NCBI RefSeq assembly: GCF_003992055.1
Contig: NZ_RQVD01000006.1
Span: forward strand, 43,440 to 107,439
From: Veillonella sp. CHU740
Lineage (GTDB): Bacteria > Bacillota > Negativicutes > Veillonellales > Veillonellaceae
Direction: 5' to 3'
DNA: 64,000 nt
Part shown: positions 17,676 to 24,553 of the stretch, one piece after another
Layout of the letters: every line of letters starts with the position of its first letter
Position numbering within the stretch: position 1 is the stretch's first letter
Notes under the pieces: generated by a model
Seen by the model: the letters and a program-made list of their open reading frames with translations, nothing else
Databases searched by the model: none
Told to the model about the DNA's origin: nothing
Made by a program: the position numbers and the translations under genes

Positions 17676-17960
17676 TCAATATAAAAACAAAAGAATCCAT
17701 TAGTTTTTATGAAAAAAGGGTTGAATTAATCTGTGTTTTAAACTAATATATATCAGTAATATGCAAATTTACTCATATTGAATGATTTATTTACTAATTA
17801 AAATAATCCAAAAGGGAAAATTATATATTGACAATCATTGCTAATTATAAATATAATGAGATAGAAATGATACTCAGATTAAAGTAGGCGATGTAGTTCG
17901 GCGAAGAGGCCCATTTGTTAGTCGTATGAGACAGCAAATGGGCTTTTTTAAAGGAGAATT
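17676..17960 (+). promoter_or_regulatory. Promoter and leader of the iron/haem-locus AraC regulator
   Basis: This AT-rich 285-base gap holds a promoter TTGACA (17828-17833), 18 bases, TATAAT (17852-17857). A degenerate Fur-like 7-1-7 sequence (TGACAATCATTGCTA, 17829-17843) overlaps the -35. A second AT-rich partial dyad (TGAGATAGAAATGATACTCA, 17856-17875) lies after the -10. The transcript leader then runs into a terminator-like hairpin (17909-17949) immediately before the ribosome site. Fur control is inferred from similarity and from the Fur box before exbB. Confidence 0.55.
17909..17949 (+). terminator. Leader terminator/attenuator before the AraC-family gene
   Basis: GCCCATTTG (17909-17917) pairs with CAAATGGGC (17935-17943) and is followed by six T; AAAGGAG of the regulator begins at once. 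A strong terminator between promoter and start codon suggests premature termination control. No known riboswitch core is recognisable in the roughly 45 bases between promoter and hairpin. Confidence 0.7.
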
Positions 17961-18962
17961 ATGAAACAAACTAAAACAAAATCATTAGAAAAGTATAAAC
18001 CCAAGGTAATGGATTTACATATGCTCTCTTCCACTGATGTAGATGGTGCTACTGTATATGAAATGAATATGCCCCATGGAAATGCGAAAATGATTAGTCA
18101 TTTTATATTTGATGGGGTGGAATTGACATTTCAGGAAGTGTCTATGAAGGAAATTAAACATCAAGCGAAGCCTTTAGAAGGAATGTTTGAAATACATTAC
18201 TGTAAAGAAGGACGTATAGAATGTGCATTTGATAATGGTCGTATTTTATATATGGATGAAAATGATGTTTCCGTAGGTTGGAAAGAATCCCCCGGGTATG
18301 TACACTCTACAAAATTTCCGACGTCTTATTATAAAGGAATCAATTTATCCATATACATTCCAAAGGCACAAGCTATGGTTAATAAGTTTGTAGGTCATGA
18401 TCGTATTAACTTGAGAGAGATTTGCAATCGCTTCTGTCAAGATTTTGAGTTTGGTTTTGTGTGCCGCAGAGAGTCTAGATTAAGTGAAATTTTTAAAAGC
18501 CTCTATGATTTACCGAGAGATATCAAGTCTAATCTATTCCAATTGAAATGCATGGAAATTATACTACTTCTTAGTACTATGACCGCAGATCGTGATTGTT
18601 GCATGCCGTACTTTGAAAGAAAGCATGTTGAGAGTGTAAAAGAAATGCATGAATTTTTGATAAAAAATTTAAACGAAAAACCGACCATAGAAGAACTGGC
18701 AAAAATGTATGGATTAGCCCCGACAGCTCTGAAAAAATGTTTCAAAGGCATTTACGGTACTAGCATACATCAATATATAAAACATGTACGAATCAAGGAA
18801 GCAGCAAAAGAATTATTAAAGTCAGATGAGAGTATTCTCAGCATAGCCAATAAGTATGGTTATGAAAATGCTAGTAAGTTCGCCGAAGCATTTCGGGGTA
18901 TTATTGGTTGTAAACCTAGTGAATATAGGAAGAAAAATAAAATGTCGGAATGGAGCGGTTAA
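17961..18962 (+). CDS. AraC-family transcriptional regulator of iron/haem locus
   Basis: This 333-residue protein has a divergent N-terminal sensing half (residues ~20-220) and a C-terminal double helix-turn-helix of the AraC type: 'PTIEELAKMYGLAPTALKKCFKGIYGTSIHQYIKHVRIKEA' followed by 'SILSIANKYGYENASKFAEAFRGIIGCKPSEYRKK'. The HTH and layout resemble PchR-type regulators, which pair with Fur to turn on siderophore or haem systems when the ligand is present. The gene lies 89 bases before exbB. The ligand is unknown; haem or a porphyrin is a reasonable guess from context. Confidence 0.85.
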   Translation: MKQTKTKSLEKYKPKVMDLHMLSSTDVDGATVYEMNMPHGNAKMISHFIFDGVELTFQEVSMKEIKHQAKPLEGMFEIHYCKEGRIECAFDNGRILYMDENDVSVGWKESPGYVHSTKFPTSYYKGINLSIYIPKAQAMVNKFVGHDRINLREICNRFCQDFEFGFVCRRESRLSEIFKSLYDLPRDIKSNLFQLKCMEIILLLSTMTADRDCCMPYFERKHVESVKEMHEFLIKNLNEKPTIEELAKMYGLAPTALKKCFKGIYGTSIHQYIKHVRIKEAAKELLKSDESILSIANKYGYENASKFAEAFRGIIGCKPSEYRKKNKMSEWSG

Positions 18963-19014
18963 AAGCTTTTTAGAGTAGATTTAAAAATAATAAATTTGAT
19001 ATCATAACAACAGC

Positions 19015-19029
19015 TGATAAAAATTATCA
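19015..19029. promoter_or_regulatory. Fur box upstream of exbB
   Basis: TGATAAAAATTATCA matches the 7-1-7 Fur consensus (TGATAATNATTATCA) at 14 of 15 positions, counting N as a match, and is a perfect inverted repeat. It lies 22 bases before the exbB ATG, next to the ribosome site, where a bound repressor would block transcription. Iron-responsive repression of exbB-exbD-tonB-hutW is the natural reading. Confidence 0.75.
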
Positions 19030-19051
19030 TATTTTTTAGGGAGGTAACAAC

Positions 19052-19687
19052 ATGGACAGCCTTTTATACATTGTACATTTATTTAACAGCGGTGGATTAG
19101 TAATGTATCCATTAGTCATTTTATCAATCATTGTCATTGCCATTGGGATTGAGCGACTCACTTATTTTAAAGCTAATACAGCATCATTAAAAGAATTCAG
19201 TCACGATGTCTACTATGCAGTTAAAGAAAATGATTGGGCGAAAGCAAAAGAATTGTGTGCAGAGAATAAAACTGCTACAGGTCGTATTTTAAATGCAGGT
19301 TTAACATATTCCAAAAATGAAACTAGCATGAAAAATGCTTTCTCTGAACAAATGATGATTGAAGCATCTCACTTAAAAATTCATTTAGATTACTTGAGTG
19401 CGATCGTAACGATTTCTCCATTGTTGGGTTTATTGGGGACAGTATCTGGTATGATTGGTACATTCAGTGTCTTGGATAATGGTGCTGGTGCATCTGCTAT
19501 TTCAGGTGGTGTAGGGGAGGCCTTGATTGCCACAGCAACTGGTTTGCTTGTAGCGATTTTAGCATTCTGTATATACACATACTTTAGCCATCGTATGGAT
19601 GCAATCATCAATGATACAGAAACATTATCTGTAGTGTTATTAAATGGTATGAAAGAACAATGGAGTGATTCTCATGTTTCAAAATAG
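19052..19687 (+). CDS. exbB: ExbB/TolQ-family proton channel subunit
   Basis: This 211-residue MotA/TolQ/ExbB protein has three membrane segments (about residues 15-35, 110-135 and 150-178) and the family core 'LSAIVTISPLLGLLGTVSGMIGTF' with 'GGVGEALIATATGLLVAI'. ExbB pentamers with ExbD use the proton gradient to energise TonB. GGGAGGTAAC stands before the ATG. It overlaps exbD by 14 bases. Adjacency to TonB, rather than TolA or Pal, makes ExbB the right name. A Fur box lies just upstream. Confidence 0.92.
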   Translation: MDSLLYIVHLFNSGGLVMYPLVILSIIVIAIGIERLTYFKANTASLKEFSHDVYYAVKENDWAKAKELCAENKTATGRILNAGLTYSKNETSMKNAFSEQMMIEASHLKIHLDYLSAIVTISPLLGLLGTVSGMIGTFSVLDNGAGASAISGGVGEALIATATGLLVAILAFCIYTYFSHRMDAIINDTETLSVVLLNGMKEQWSDSHVSK

Positions 19688-20069
19688 TCGATTAAAAATG
19701 AAACCTGAGTTCATGATTGTGCCAATGATTGATATCATTTTCTTCTTACTGGTTTTCTTTATGATGAATAGTATTGAAACCGTGGCACAAAAGTCCTTGG
19801 GTGTACAGTTACCACAAGCACAATCAGCAACACAAGTCAAACAAAGTCCTATTATTTTAACACTAGACAAAGAAGGACATATTTTGATTGACTCTAAACC
19901 GTATAGTATCGATGATGCACGTAGCTATATCAGTAGCAAAGTGGGTGAAAATCCAAATACGGCGGTACTATTGCAAGCAGATAAAAATACGCAACATGGA
20001 TTCGTGGTTGCCATTATGGATATGCTAAAAACTATTGGGGTTAAGAAGTTCTCAATTGCGGCTAGCTAG
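19674..20069 (+). CDS. exbD: ExbD-family energy-transducing protein
   Basis: The start is set at ATG 19674, 8 bases after GGAG; an upstream GTG at 19665 overlaps that site. The 131-residue product has one N-terminal membrane helix carrying the essential protonatable Asp ('IVPMIDIIFFLLVFFMM') and a small periplasmic domain ('PIILTLDKEGHILIDSKPY'). It works with ExbB as the stator of the TonB motor. It overlaps exbB and ends 12 bases before tonB. Confidence 0.9.
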   Translation: MFQNSRLKMKPEFMIVPMIDIIFFLLVFFMMNSIETVAQKSLGVQLPQAQSATQVKQSPIILTLDKEGHILIDSKPYSIDDARSYISSKVGENPNTAVLLQADKNTQHGFVVAIMDMLKTIGVKKFSIAAS

Positions 20070-20081
20070 AAAGGATGAAGC

Positions 20082-20858
20082 ATGGAACAATTTATTTCCT
20101 GGAAAAAATCCTACTTGATTTCCATTTTGATCCACCTTCTATTAGCCGTTGTATTAGGCCTTACGTTGGTATCTGTGGTGGAACACAAACAAACTGAAAA
20201 TGCCTTTGAAATTGATATGTCCATATCCGAAGATTTGAAAGCTTCTGCCGGTGGTGGTGGCGGTGGTGGTGGAGTATCCTTCCCACAACCACTTTCACAA
20301 GAAGTTGTACAAGCGAAAGTGCAAGCAGCACAACAAAGTATTTCATCTCCAGTACCAGTAGAAGATGCGGTGAATGTGCCTACATCTACATCCACTTCTG
20401 CAACAGGTAGTAGTGATGGTACTTCGAGCAATCAAGGCACTGGTGGTGGATCTGGTGGCGGTAATGGCACTGGAAACGGTACTGGTGATGGAGATGGTAC
20501 AGGCTCTGGTAGCGGAGGCGGTTCTGGATCTGGCAGCGGTGGTGGCAATGGAGATGGTGTAGGTACTACATCTGGTAATGCTCCATTTGACTGGGCAGGA
20601 TTCGTAGCTACAGTACAAGCTAGAGCACAAGGTTCATACCCTCCAATGGCAATCAAACGTAACCTACAAGGTAGCGTAAGTGTTAGTGTAACCATTGACG
20701 CCGGTGGTAATATTGTATCTGTTTCTGCAGGTGGTGGACCAGGTATTTTAAATAGTCATACCCAGGATGTTGTCTACGGTATAGGGAACTATCCAAATGG
20801 TAGTGGCGAAACAGTATCAAACTCGTTCACGGTGTATTACACATTGAACGGTGAATAG
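20082..20858 (+). CDS. tonB: TonB-family protein with glycine/serine-rich spacer
   Basis: This 258-residue protein has the TonB layout: an N-terminal helix with the SxxxH proton-path motif (S14, H18), a long low-complexity spacer, and a C-terminal TonB domain (about 165-258, 'YPPMAIKRNLQGSVSVSVTIDAGGNIVSV'). The spacer is unusual. Instead of the typical Pro-Glu/Pro-Lys rod it has an eight-Gly run (about 57-64) and a Gly/Ser/Thr/Asn/Asp-rich tract (about 113-162). It carries energy to outer-membrane receptors, presumably for haem given the neighbours. No TonB-dependent receptor is in the window. Confidence 0.88.
   Translation: MEQFISWKKSYLISILIHLLLAVVLGLTLVSVVEHKQTENAFEIDMSISEDLKASAGGGGGGGGVSFPQPLSQEVVQAKVQAAQQSISSPVPVEDAVNVPTSTSTSATGSSDGTSSNQGTGGGSGGGNGTGNGTGDGDGTGSGSGGGSGSGSGGGNGDGVGTTSGNAPFDWAGFVATVQARAQGSYPPMAIKRNLQGSVSVSVTIDAGGNIVSVSAGGGPGILNSHTQDVVYGIGNYPNGSGETVSNSFTVYYTLNGE
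20440..20575 (+). repeat. Low-complexity GGT/GGC-rich tract in tonB
   Basis: Short irregular repeats of Gly, Ser, Thr, Asn and Asp codons (GGTACTGG, GGCTCTGG types) make the TonB spacer. The tract creates false open frames on other strands and is a likely site of length variation between strains. Confidence 0.7.
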
Positions 20859-20891
20859 TGCTAAAGCACTGGAAATAATTCAGGAGGAATT

Positions 20892-22682
20892 ATGGATTTA
20901 AAAGCATTATTTGACTCCATGTCGGAGGAACAACGTAATATACAATTAGGCTTTGACACGGCAACGCCGTTAACACACGCATTTACAAGTAAGCGTGCGG
21001 TTCATGCAGGGTTAAGTGGCCGTCCATTAGAAAAGGAAGAGGCCCAACGCGTATGGAATGAATTAATGCAACAGCCCCCTACGCCAGGTCAAATGCAAAC
21101 AGCCTATATTCATATCCCTTTCTGCCAAACGAAATGTACATATTGCGGATTCTATCAACATGCAACAAATCAAGATGCAGAAGATAGATATGTAGATATG
21201 CTATTGAAAGAAATTCAAATGGCAGCAGATCAACCTCGTTTTCGTGATGGATTGATTCACACAATCTTTATCGGTGGTGGTACACCAACATCGCTATCTG
21301 CTCATAATGCAAAACGCATGTTGGCTGCCATCCAACAATATTTCCCATTGGCTAATGACTATGAACTAACATTAGAAGGTCGTATTCATGACCTAGTGCC
21401 AGAAAAAATGGATGTATGGATGAGCCATGGTGTCAACCGTATGTCCTTAGGAGTACAGTCTTTCCATACTCATGTACGTCGTCAATTGGGCCGTTTAGAT
21501 GATCAAGATACAGTATTGTCTCGATTGGAACAATTGAAAGCATACCAACAATGTTCTGTAATCGTAGATTTAATCTATGGATTGCCAGATCAAACGATGG
21601 ACGTATGGATGGAAGATTTAAAACTTCTTGAACAATCCGCAGCAGATGGCATGGACTTGTATCAATTAAATGTCTTTGAAAATAGTGATTTACAAAGCCT
21701 AATTGAGCGCGGTAAAGTGAGCCCAGCAGCTACTACTAAAGAACAAGCGTTAATGTATGAAGCAGCTGTTAAGTATTTAATGAAACGTGATTTCACACGT
21801 TTGAGCGCAGCCCATTGGAGTCGAGCACCACGTGAACGCTCTATGTACAACACAATGGCGAAAGCTGGATACCCAATGTATCCATTTGGTTGTGGTGCCG
21901 GTGGTAATTTAGGTGGATATATGACAATGTTACACCGTGTATTACCTCCATACGAAGCACTTGTAGAAGAAGGTAAAAAACCATTTATGGTTCTTATGAA
22001 ACAATCTGAGCTACAAGAATTTTCAAATTATGTAATTAGTTCCTTAGAAAGAGGCGTTCTAAATTTAGATGCTTTGATCAAAATGGATCCAAAATTAGAA
22101 GATTTACGTTGGTTACTTGATACTTGGGTAACACGTGGTCTGATGGAATACAATGGCGTGTTGTATCGCTTAACAACTGCTGGTGGATTCTGGCATGTAA
22201 ATATTACGCAAACTGTCATTGAATGTGTTCAATACATCTTAACGGGTGAAAGCACATTGTTACATGAAAATATTGCAGCCCAAAACCATGGTGGCAGACC
22301 GAAAGATCATCCACATGTAGGTGGTGGTCATCCTGAAGGAGTGGCGAAACATCCACACGGAAGCGGTGGTCATCCATCAGGTGTTCCGAAAGGACATCCA
22401 GCAGGAGTTCCAATGGGCGGACATCCAGCAGCGGGTGTGCCTAAGCATCCACATGGAGCAGGCGGACACCCAGCAGGTATCCCAAAAGGACATCCAGAAG
22501 GAGTTCCAATGGGCGGACATCCAGCGGGTGTACCTAAGCATCCACATGGAGCAGGTGGACACCCAGCAGGCATCCCAAAAGGACATCCAGAAGGAGTTCC
22601 AATGGGCGGACATCCAGGGGATGTTGAAACTACGCGTGCCCATGGTACAGTAGGTCATAGTCCATTTAAGAAAAATATTTAG
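20892..22682 (+). CDS. hutW: HutW/ChuW-type radical SAM haem-degrading enzyme with His-rich C-terminal tail
   Basis: This 596-residue protein is a radical SAM enzyme with the cluster cysteines C78, C82 and C85 (CQTKCTYC), the SAM-binding 'FIGGGTPTSLS', 'MSLGVQSFHTHVRRQLGR' and a HemN-like C-terminal domain. The opening 'TPLTHAFTSKRAVHAG' and the TonB-ExbBD context mark it as HutW/ChuW (anaerobilin synthase family) rather than the coproporphyrinogen enzyme HemN or HemW. ChuW opens haem without oxygen by methyl transfer, freeing iron. Normal length is about 450-460. Here residues 465-596 are an added tail of HPxG-type repeats (GGHPAGIPKGHPEGVPMGGHP, KHPHGAGG) with over 25 histidines, likely binding metal or haem. 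GGAGG precedes ATG 20892; a flavodoxin follows. Confidence 0.85.
   Translation: MDLKALFDSMSEEQRNIQLGFDTATPLTHAFTSKRAVHAGLSGRPLEKEEAQRVWNELMQQPPTPGQMQTAYIHIPFCQTKCTYCGFYQHATNQDAEDRYVDMLLKEIQMAADQPRFRDGLIHTIFIGGGTPTSLSAHNAKRMLAAIQQYFPLANDYELTLEGRIHDLVPEKMDVWMSHGVNRMSLGVQSFHTHVRRQLGRLDDQDTVLSRLEQLKAYQQCSVIVDLIYGLPDQTMDVWMEDLKLLEQSAADGMDLYQLNVFENSDLQSLIERGKVSPAATTKEQALMYEAAVKYLMKRDFTRLSAAHWSRAPRERSMYNTMAKAGYPMYPFGCGAGGNLGGYMTMLHRVLPPYEALVEEGKKPFMVLMKQSELQEFSNYVISSLERGVLNLDALIKMDPKLEDLRWLLDTWVTRGLMEYNGVLYRLTTAGGFWHVNITQTVIECVQYILTGESTLLHENIAAQNHGGRPKDHPHVGGGHPEGVAKHPHGSGGHPSGVPKGHPAGVPMGGHPAAGVPKHPHGAGGHPAGIPKGHPEGVPMGGHPAGVPKHPHGAGGHPAGIPKGHPEGVPMGGHPGDVETTRAHGTVGHSPFKKNI
22365..22619 (+). repeat. 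Tandem repeat encoding the HutW histidine-rich tail
   Basis: Three copies of a ~93-base unit: 22365-22460 (96 bases, one extra Ala codon), 22461-22553 (93) and 22554-22619 (66, partial). Each encodes GGHPxG-PKGHPxGVPMGGHP and, in the first two, AGVPKHPHGA. The second and third copies are nearly identical, so duplication looks recent and length may vary between strains. Confidence 0.9.
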
Positions 22683-23007
22683 GTAGTATCTATTACAGGT
22701 GAACTCCTACACACCTTACCAAACCAAAATATATAGTTTCCTGTAATAGTTCTATAGCCACCTTTTTGGTGGAGTCAGGTATACCAAGATCAAAGTTGAC
22801 AAGACTGCTATCATACGTTGATACGTTTAAAATCACTTGTTTATGTGCAGTGTCCGTAGGCTTTGCCTACGGACGTATATCTGATATACATTGTGTATAT
22901 TTGTATCTGAGGATACCGATATATAATGATTTAATTAGTATATTTAATACAGAGTGTATAATAGTATATGTAAAAGGAGCACACTTTTTAAAGGTGTGAA
23001 AAAATTA
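22683..23007 (+). other. Intergenic region between hutW and flavodoxin gene
   Basis: This 325-base gap is rich in inverted repeats. CTATTACAGG (22690-22699) pairs with CCTGTAATAG (22740-22749). CCACC-TTTTT-GGTGG lies at 22758-22772. A perfect 10-bp hairpin, GTCCGTAGGC-TTT-GCCTACGGAC, lies at 22852-22874. None ends in a clear T run. A -10 TATAAT at 22957-22962 is the likely flavodoxin promoter, with no clear -35. A ribosome-site-like AAAAGGAG at 22973 has no start codon near it and is followed by an imperfect CACAC/GTGTG hairpin. I see no coding gene. Confidence 0.55.
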
Positions 23008-23520
23008 ATGAAATCAATCGTAATTTACTCAAGCCGTACAGGCAATACAAAAATGGTAGCAGAAGCTATTGCAAGTGCTTTACCTGAAGGTACTCCATGC
23101 GTAACTGTAAAAGAAGTTCCAGCTGACTTAGCATCTTATGATGTAGTATTCATGGGATTCTGGGCGGACCAAGGTAATGCAGATAAAGCGGCACAAGCTG
23201 TGATTAAAGAAATTACAAATGAAAAAGTAGCTTTATTCTGTACTTTAGGGGTTCCTCCAGTATCTCCTCATGCACAAGAAACTGTAGAAGCAGCTGCGAA
23301 ATTGTTACCAAATGGCCAAACCCCAGTAGGTTACTTCAAATGCCAAGGTAAAGTAGATCCAAAAGTAATCGAAATGATGTACAAAATGTTCCCAGAAGGA
23401 CATAGCCATGGTAAGAGCGCTGAACGTGATGCACGTCATGCACAAGCTGCATCTCATCCAGACGAAAATGACTTAGCTAATGCAAAAGCATTCGCTTCCG
23501 AGGTTGTGAAATCAATTTAA
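23008..23520 (+). CDS. Flavodoxin-family protein, possible electron donor to HutW
   Basis: I place the start at ATG 23008 (MKSIVIYSS), which follows an AAAGGTG site; the longer frame from 22954 lacks one. The 170-residue protein has the flavodoxin FMN phosphate loop (SSRTGNTKM, residues 8-16), 'VVFMGFWADQGNADKAA' and 'ALFCTLGVPP'. A flavodoxin (HmuF) supports the HutW-like anaerobilin synthase HmuW in Fusobacterium, so this is a good candidate reductant for the upstream enzyme. The later segment 'FPEGHSHGKSAERDARHAQAASHPD' is histidine-enriched. It has its own likely promoter and terminator, so it may be expressed separately. Confidence 0.82.
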   Translation: MKSIVIYSSRTGNTKMVAEAIASALPEGTPCVTVKEVPADLASYDVVFMGFWADQGNADKAAQAVIKEITNEKVALFCTLGVPPVSPHAQETVEAAAKLLPNGQTPVGYFKCQGKVDPKVIEMMYKMFPEGHSHGKSAERDARHAQAASHPDENDLANAKAFASEVVKSI

Positions 23521-23562
23521 TAAAGTTGTTAATGCAATAGCGAATACAACTGTGTAATAACG

Positions 23563-23622
23563 ACTGTATCCTTTGCACGAAGATATGTGACATATTTTTG
23601 TGTGATAGGATACAGTTTTTTT
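23563..23622 (+). terminator. Terminator after flavodoxin gene
   Basis: ACTGTATCC (23563-23571) pairs with GGATACAGT (23608-23616) across a long loop, with a run of seven T at the 3' side. Confidence 0.8.
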
Positions 23623-23684
23623 GTGCTTAACATAATATAATTAATTAAAGTTTATATTATTTTTAAAAAATATAGATTATAAGA

Positions 23685-23714
23685 TTGATTATTCATATAT
23701 TTTTAGTATATAAT
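23685..23714 (+). promoter_or_regulatory. Promoter of the pxp operon
   Basis: TTGATT (23685-23690), 18 bases, TATAAT (23709-23714). It lies about 60 bases before the pxpA ATG and immediately before the large palindrome at 23720-23747. Confidence 0.6.
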
Positions 23715-23719
23715 AAAAT

Positions 23720-23747
23720 AAATCTATATTCTATAGAATATAGATTT
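23720..23747. promoter_or_regulatory. 28-base perfect palindrome, likely operator of the pxp operon
   Basis: AAATCTATATTCTA and TAGAATATAGATTT form perfect 14-base arms with no spacer, just after the -10 and 25 bases before pxpA. A matching half-site (AATATAGATT) occurs upstream near 23669-23678 by the -35. The placement suggests repressor binding with looping or cooperativity; the regulator is not in the window. Confidence 0.6.
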
Positions 23748-23771
23748 ATAGAAATATAAAGGAGTGATAGT

Positions 23772-24539
23772 ATGTCATATTATATTGATATAAATTGTGA
23801 TTTAGGTGAAAGCTTTGGCGTATATACTATGGGTATGGATGCAGAAGTATTACAATATGTTACTAGTGCTAATGTGGCTTGCGGCTGGCATGCAGGAGAT
23901 CCTATGGTCATGTTAAAGACGGTGGAAATTTGTAAGCAGGAAGGTGTTGCTGTAGGTGCTCATCCAGGTTATCCAGATCTATTGGGGTTTGGCAGAAGGC
24001 ATATGGCGATACAGCCAGAAGAGGCCAAAGCTTATATGGTATATCAGGTAGGCGCTTTACAGGGGTTTTGTAACTTATATGGACTTACATTACAACATAT
24101 AAAGTTGCATGGCGCATTTTATAATACAGCCTGTGTGACACCTATCCTAGCAGATGCGATACTCGATGGAATAGCAGCCATGAACCCTTCTTTGGCGATT
24201 ATGGCATTAAGTGGAAGTTATATTACAAAAGCAGCACAGAAGAGAGGTATTTCTGTGATACATGAAGTATTTGCAGATCGAGGCTATACAGAAGAGGGAA
24301 CATTAGTACCACGTTCGGAACCTGGTGCCTTTATTCATGATCCTAATGAAGCAGTAGAGCGTGTGTTGCGAATGATTAAAGAAGGAACCGTTATTACAAA
24401 CACAGGTAAAAGCATTCCTATTCAGGCAGATTCAGTCTGTGTTCATGGGGATAATCCACAAGCCATTGAGTTTGTTAAGGGATTGAGAGAGGGACTTATT
24501 AGAGAAGGAATTACCCTGAGTAGTTTTCAAGCTAGATAG
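23772..24539 (+). CDS. pxpA: 5-oxoprolinase subunit PxpA (LamB/YcsF family)
   Basis: This 255-residue protein matches the LamB/YcsF family from end to end: 'DINCDLGESFGVY', 'VTSANVACGWHAGDPMVM', 'VAVGAHPGYPDLLGFGRR', 'IKLHGAFYN', 'EVFADRGYTEEGTLVPRSEPGAF' and 'SVCVHGDNPQAIEFV'. With PxpB and PxpC it makes the ATP-dependent prokaryotic 5-oxoprolinase, which hydrolyses 5-oxoproline (a damage product of glutamine and glutamate) to glutamate. The gene order pxpA-transporter-pxpB-pxpC matches the Bacillus ycsF-ycsG-kipI-kipA group. Confidence 0.95.
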   Translation: MSYYIDINCDLGESFGVYTMGMDAEVLQYVTSANVACGWHAGDPMVMLKTVEICKQEGVAVGAHPGYPDLLGFGRRHMAIQPEEAKAYMVYQVGALQGFCNLYGLTLQHIKLHGAFYNTACVTPILADAILDGIAAMNPSLAIMALSGSYITKAAQKRGISVIHEVFADRGYTEEGTLVPRSEPGAFIHDPNEAVERVLRMIKEGTVITNTGKSIPIQADSVCVHGDNPQAIEFVKGLREGLIREGITLSSFQAR

Positions 24540-24553
24540 AAGGAGTTATATAC

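Noticed and set aside
20111..20695. Several overlapping frames on both strands in tonB
   Set aside because: They come from the Gly/Ser-coding repeat, which lacks stop codons in other frames (poly-Pro or poly-Ala products). None has a start site of its own.
22321..22658. Open frames on both strands in the hutW repeat region, and the idea of a CRISPR array
   Set aside because: The frames reflect the tandem repeat. The repeat is a coding, direct 93-base unit without unique spacers, so it is not CRISPR.
20892..22682. HemN or HemW (coproporphyrinogen dehydrogenase or haem chaperone) as the identity
   Set aside because: The N-terminal TPLTHAFTSKRAVHAG segment, the TonB-ExbBD neighbours and the flavodoxin fit HutW/ChuW better. 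HemN lacks that segment and HemW is normally encoded near other genes.
22766..22999. 77-residue open frame in the hutW-flavodoxin gap
   Set aside because: No ribosome site, no recognisable features, and it runs through the perfect hairpin at 22852-22874.
23008..23520. A longer flavodoxin beginning at 22954
   Set aside because: The extra residues (MYNSICKRSTLFKG) have no ribosome site and overlap the predicted -10 element. The typical flavodoxin start is MKSIVIYSS.
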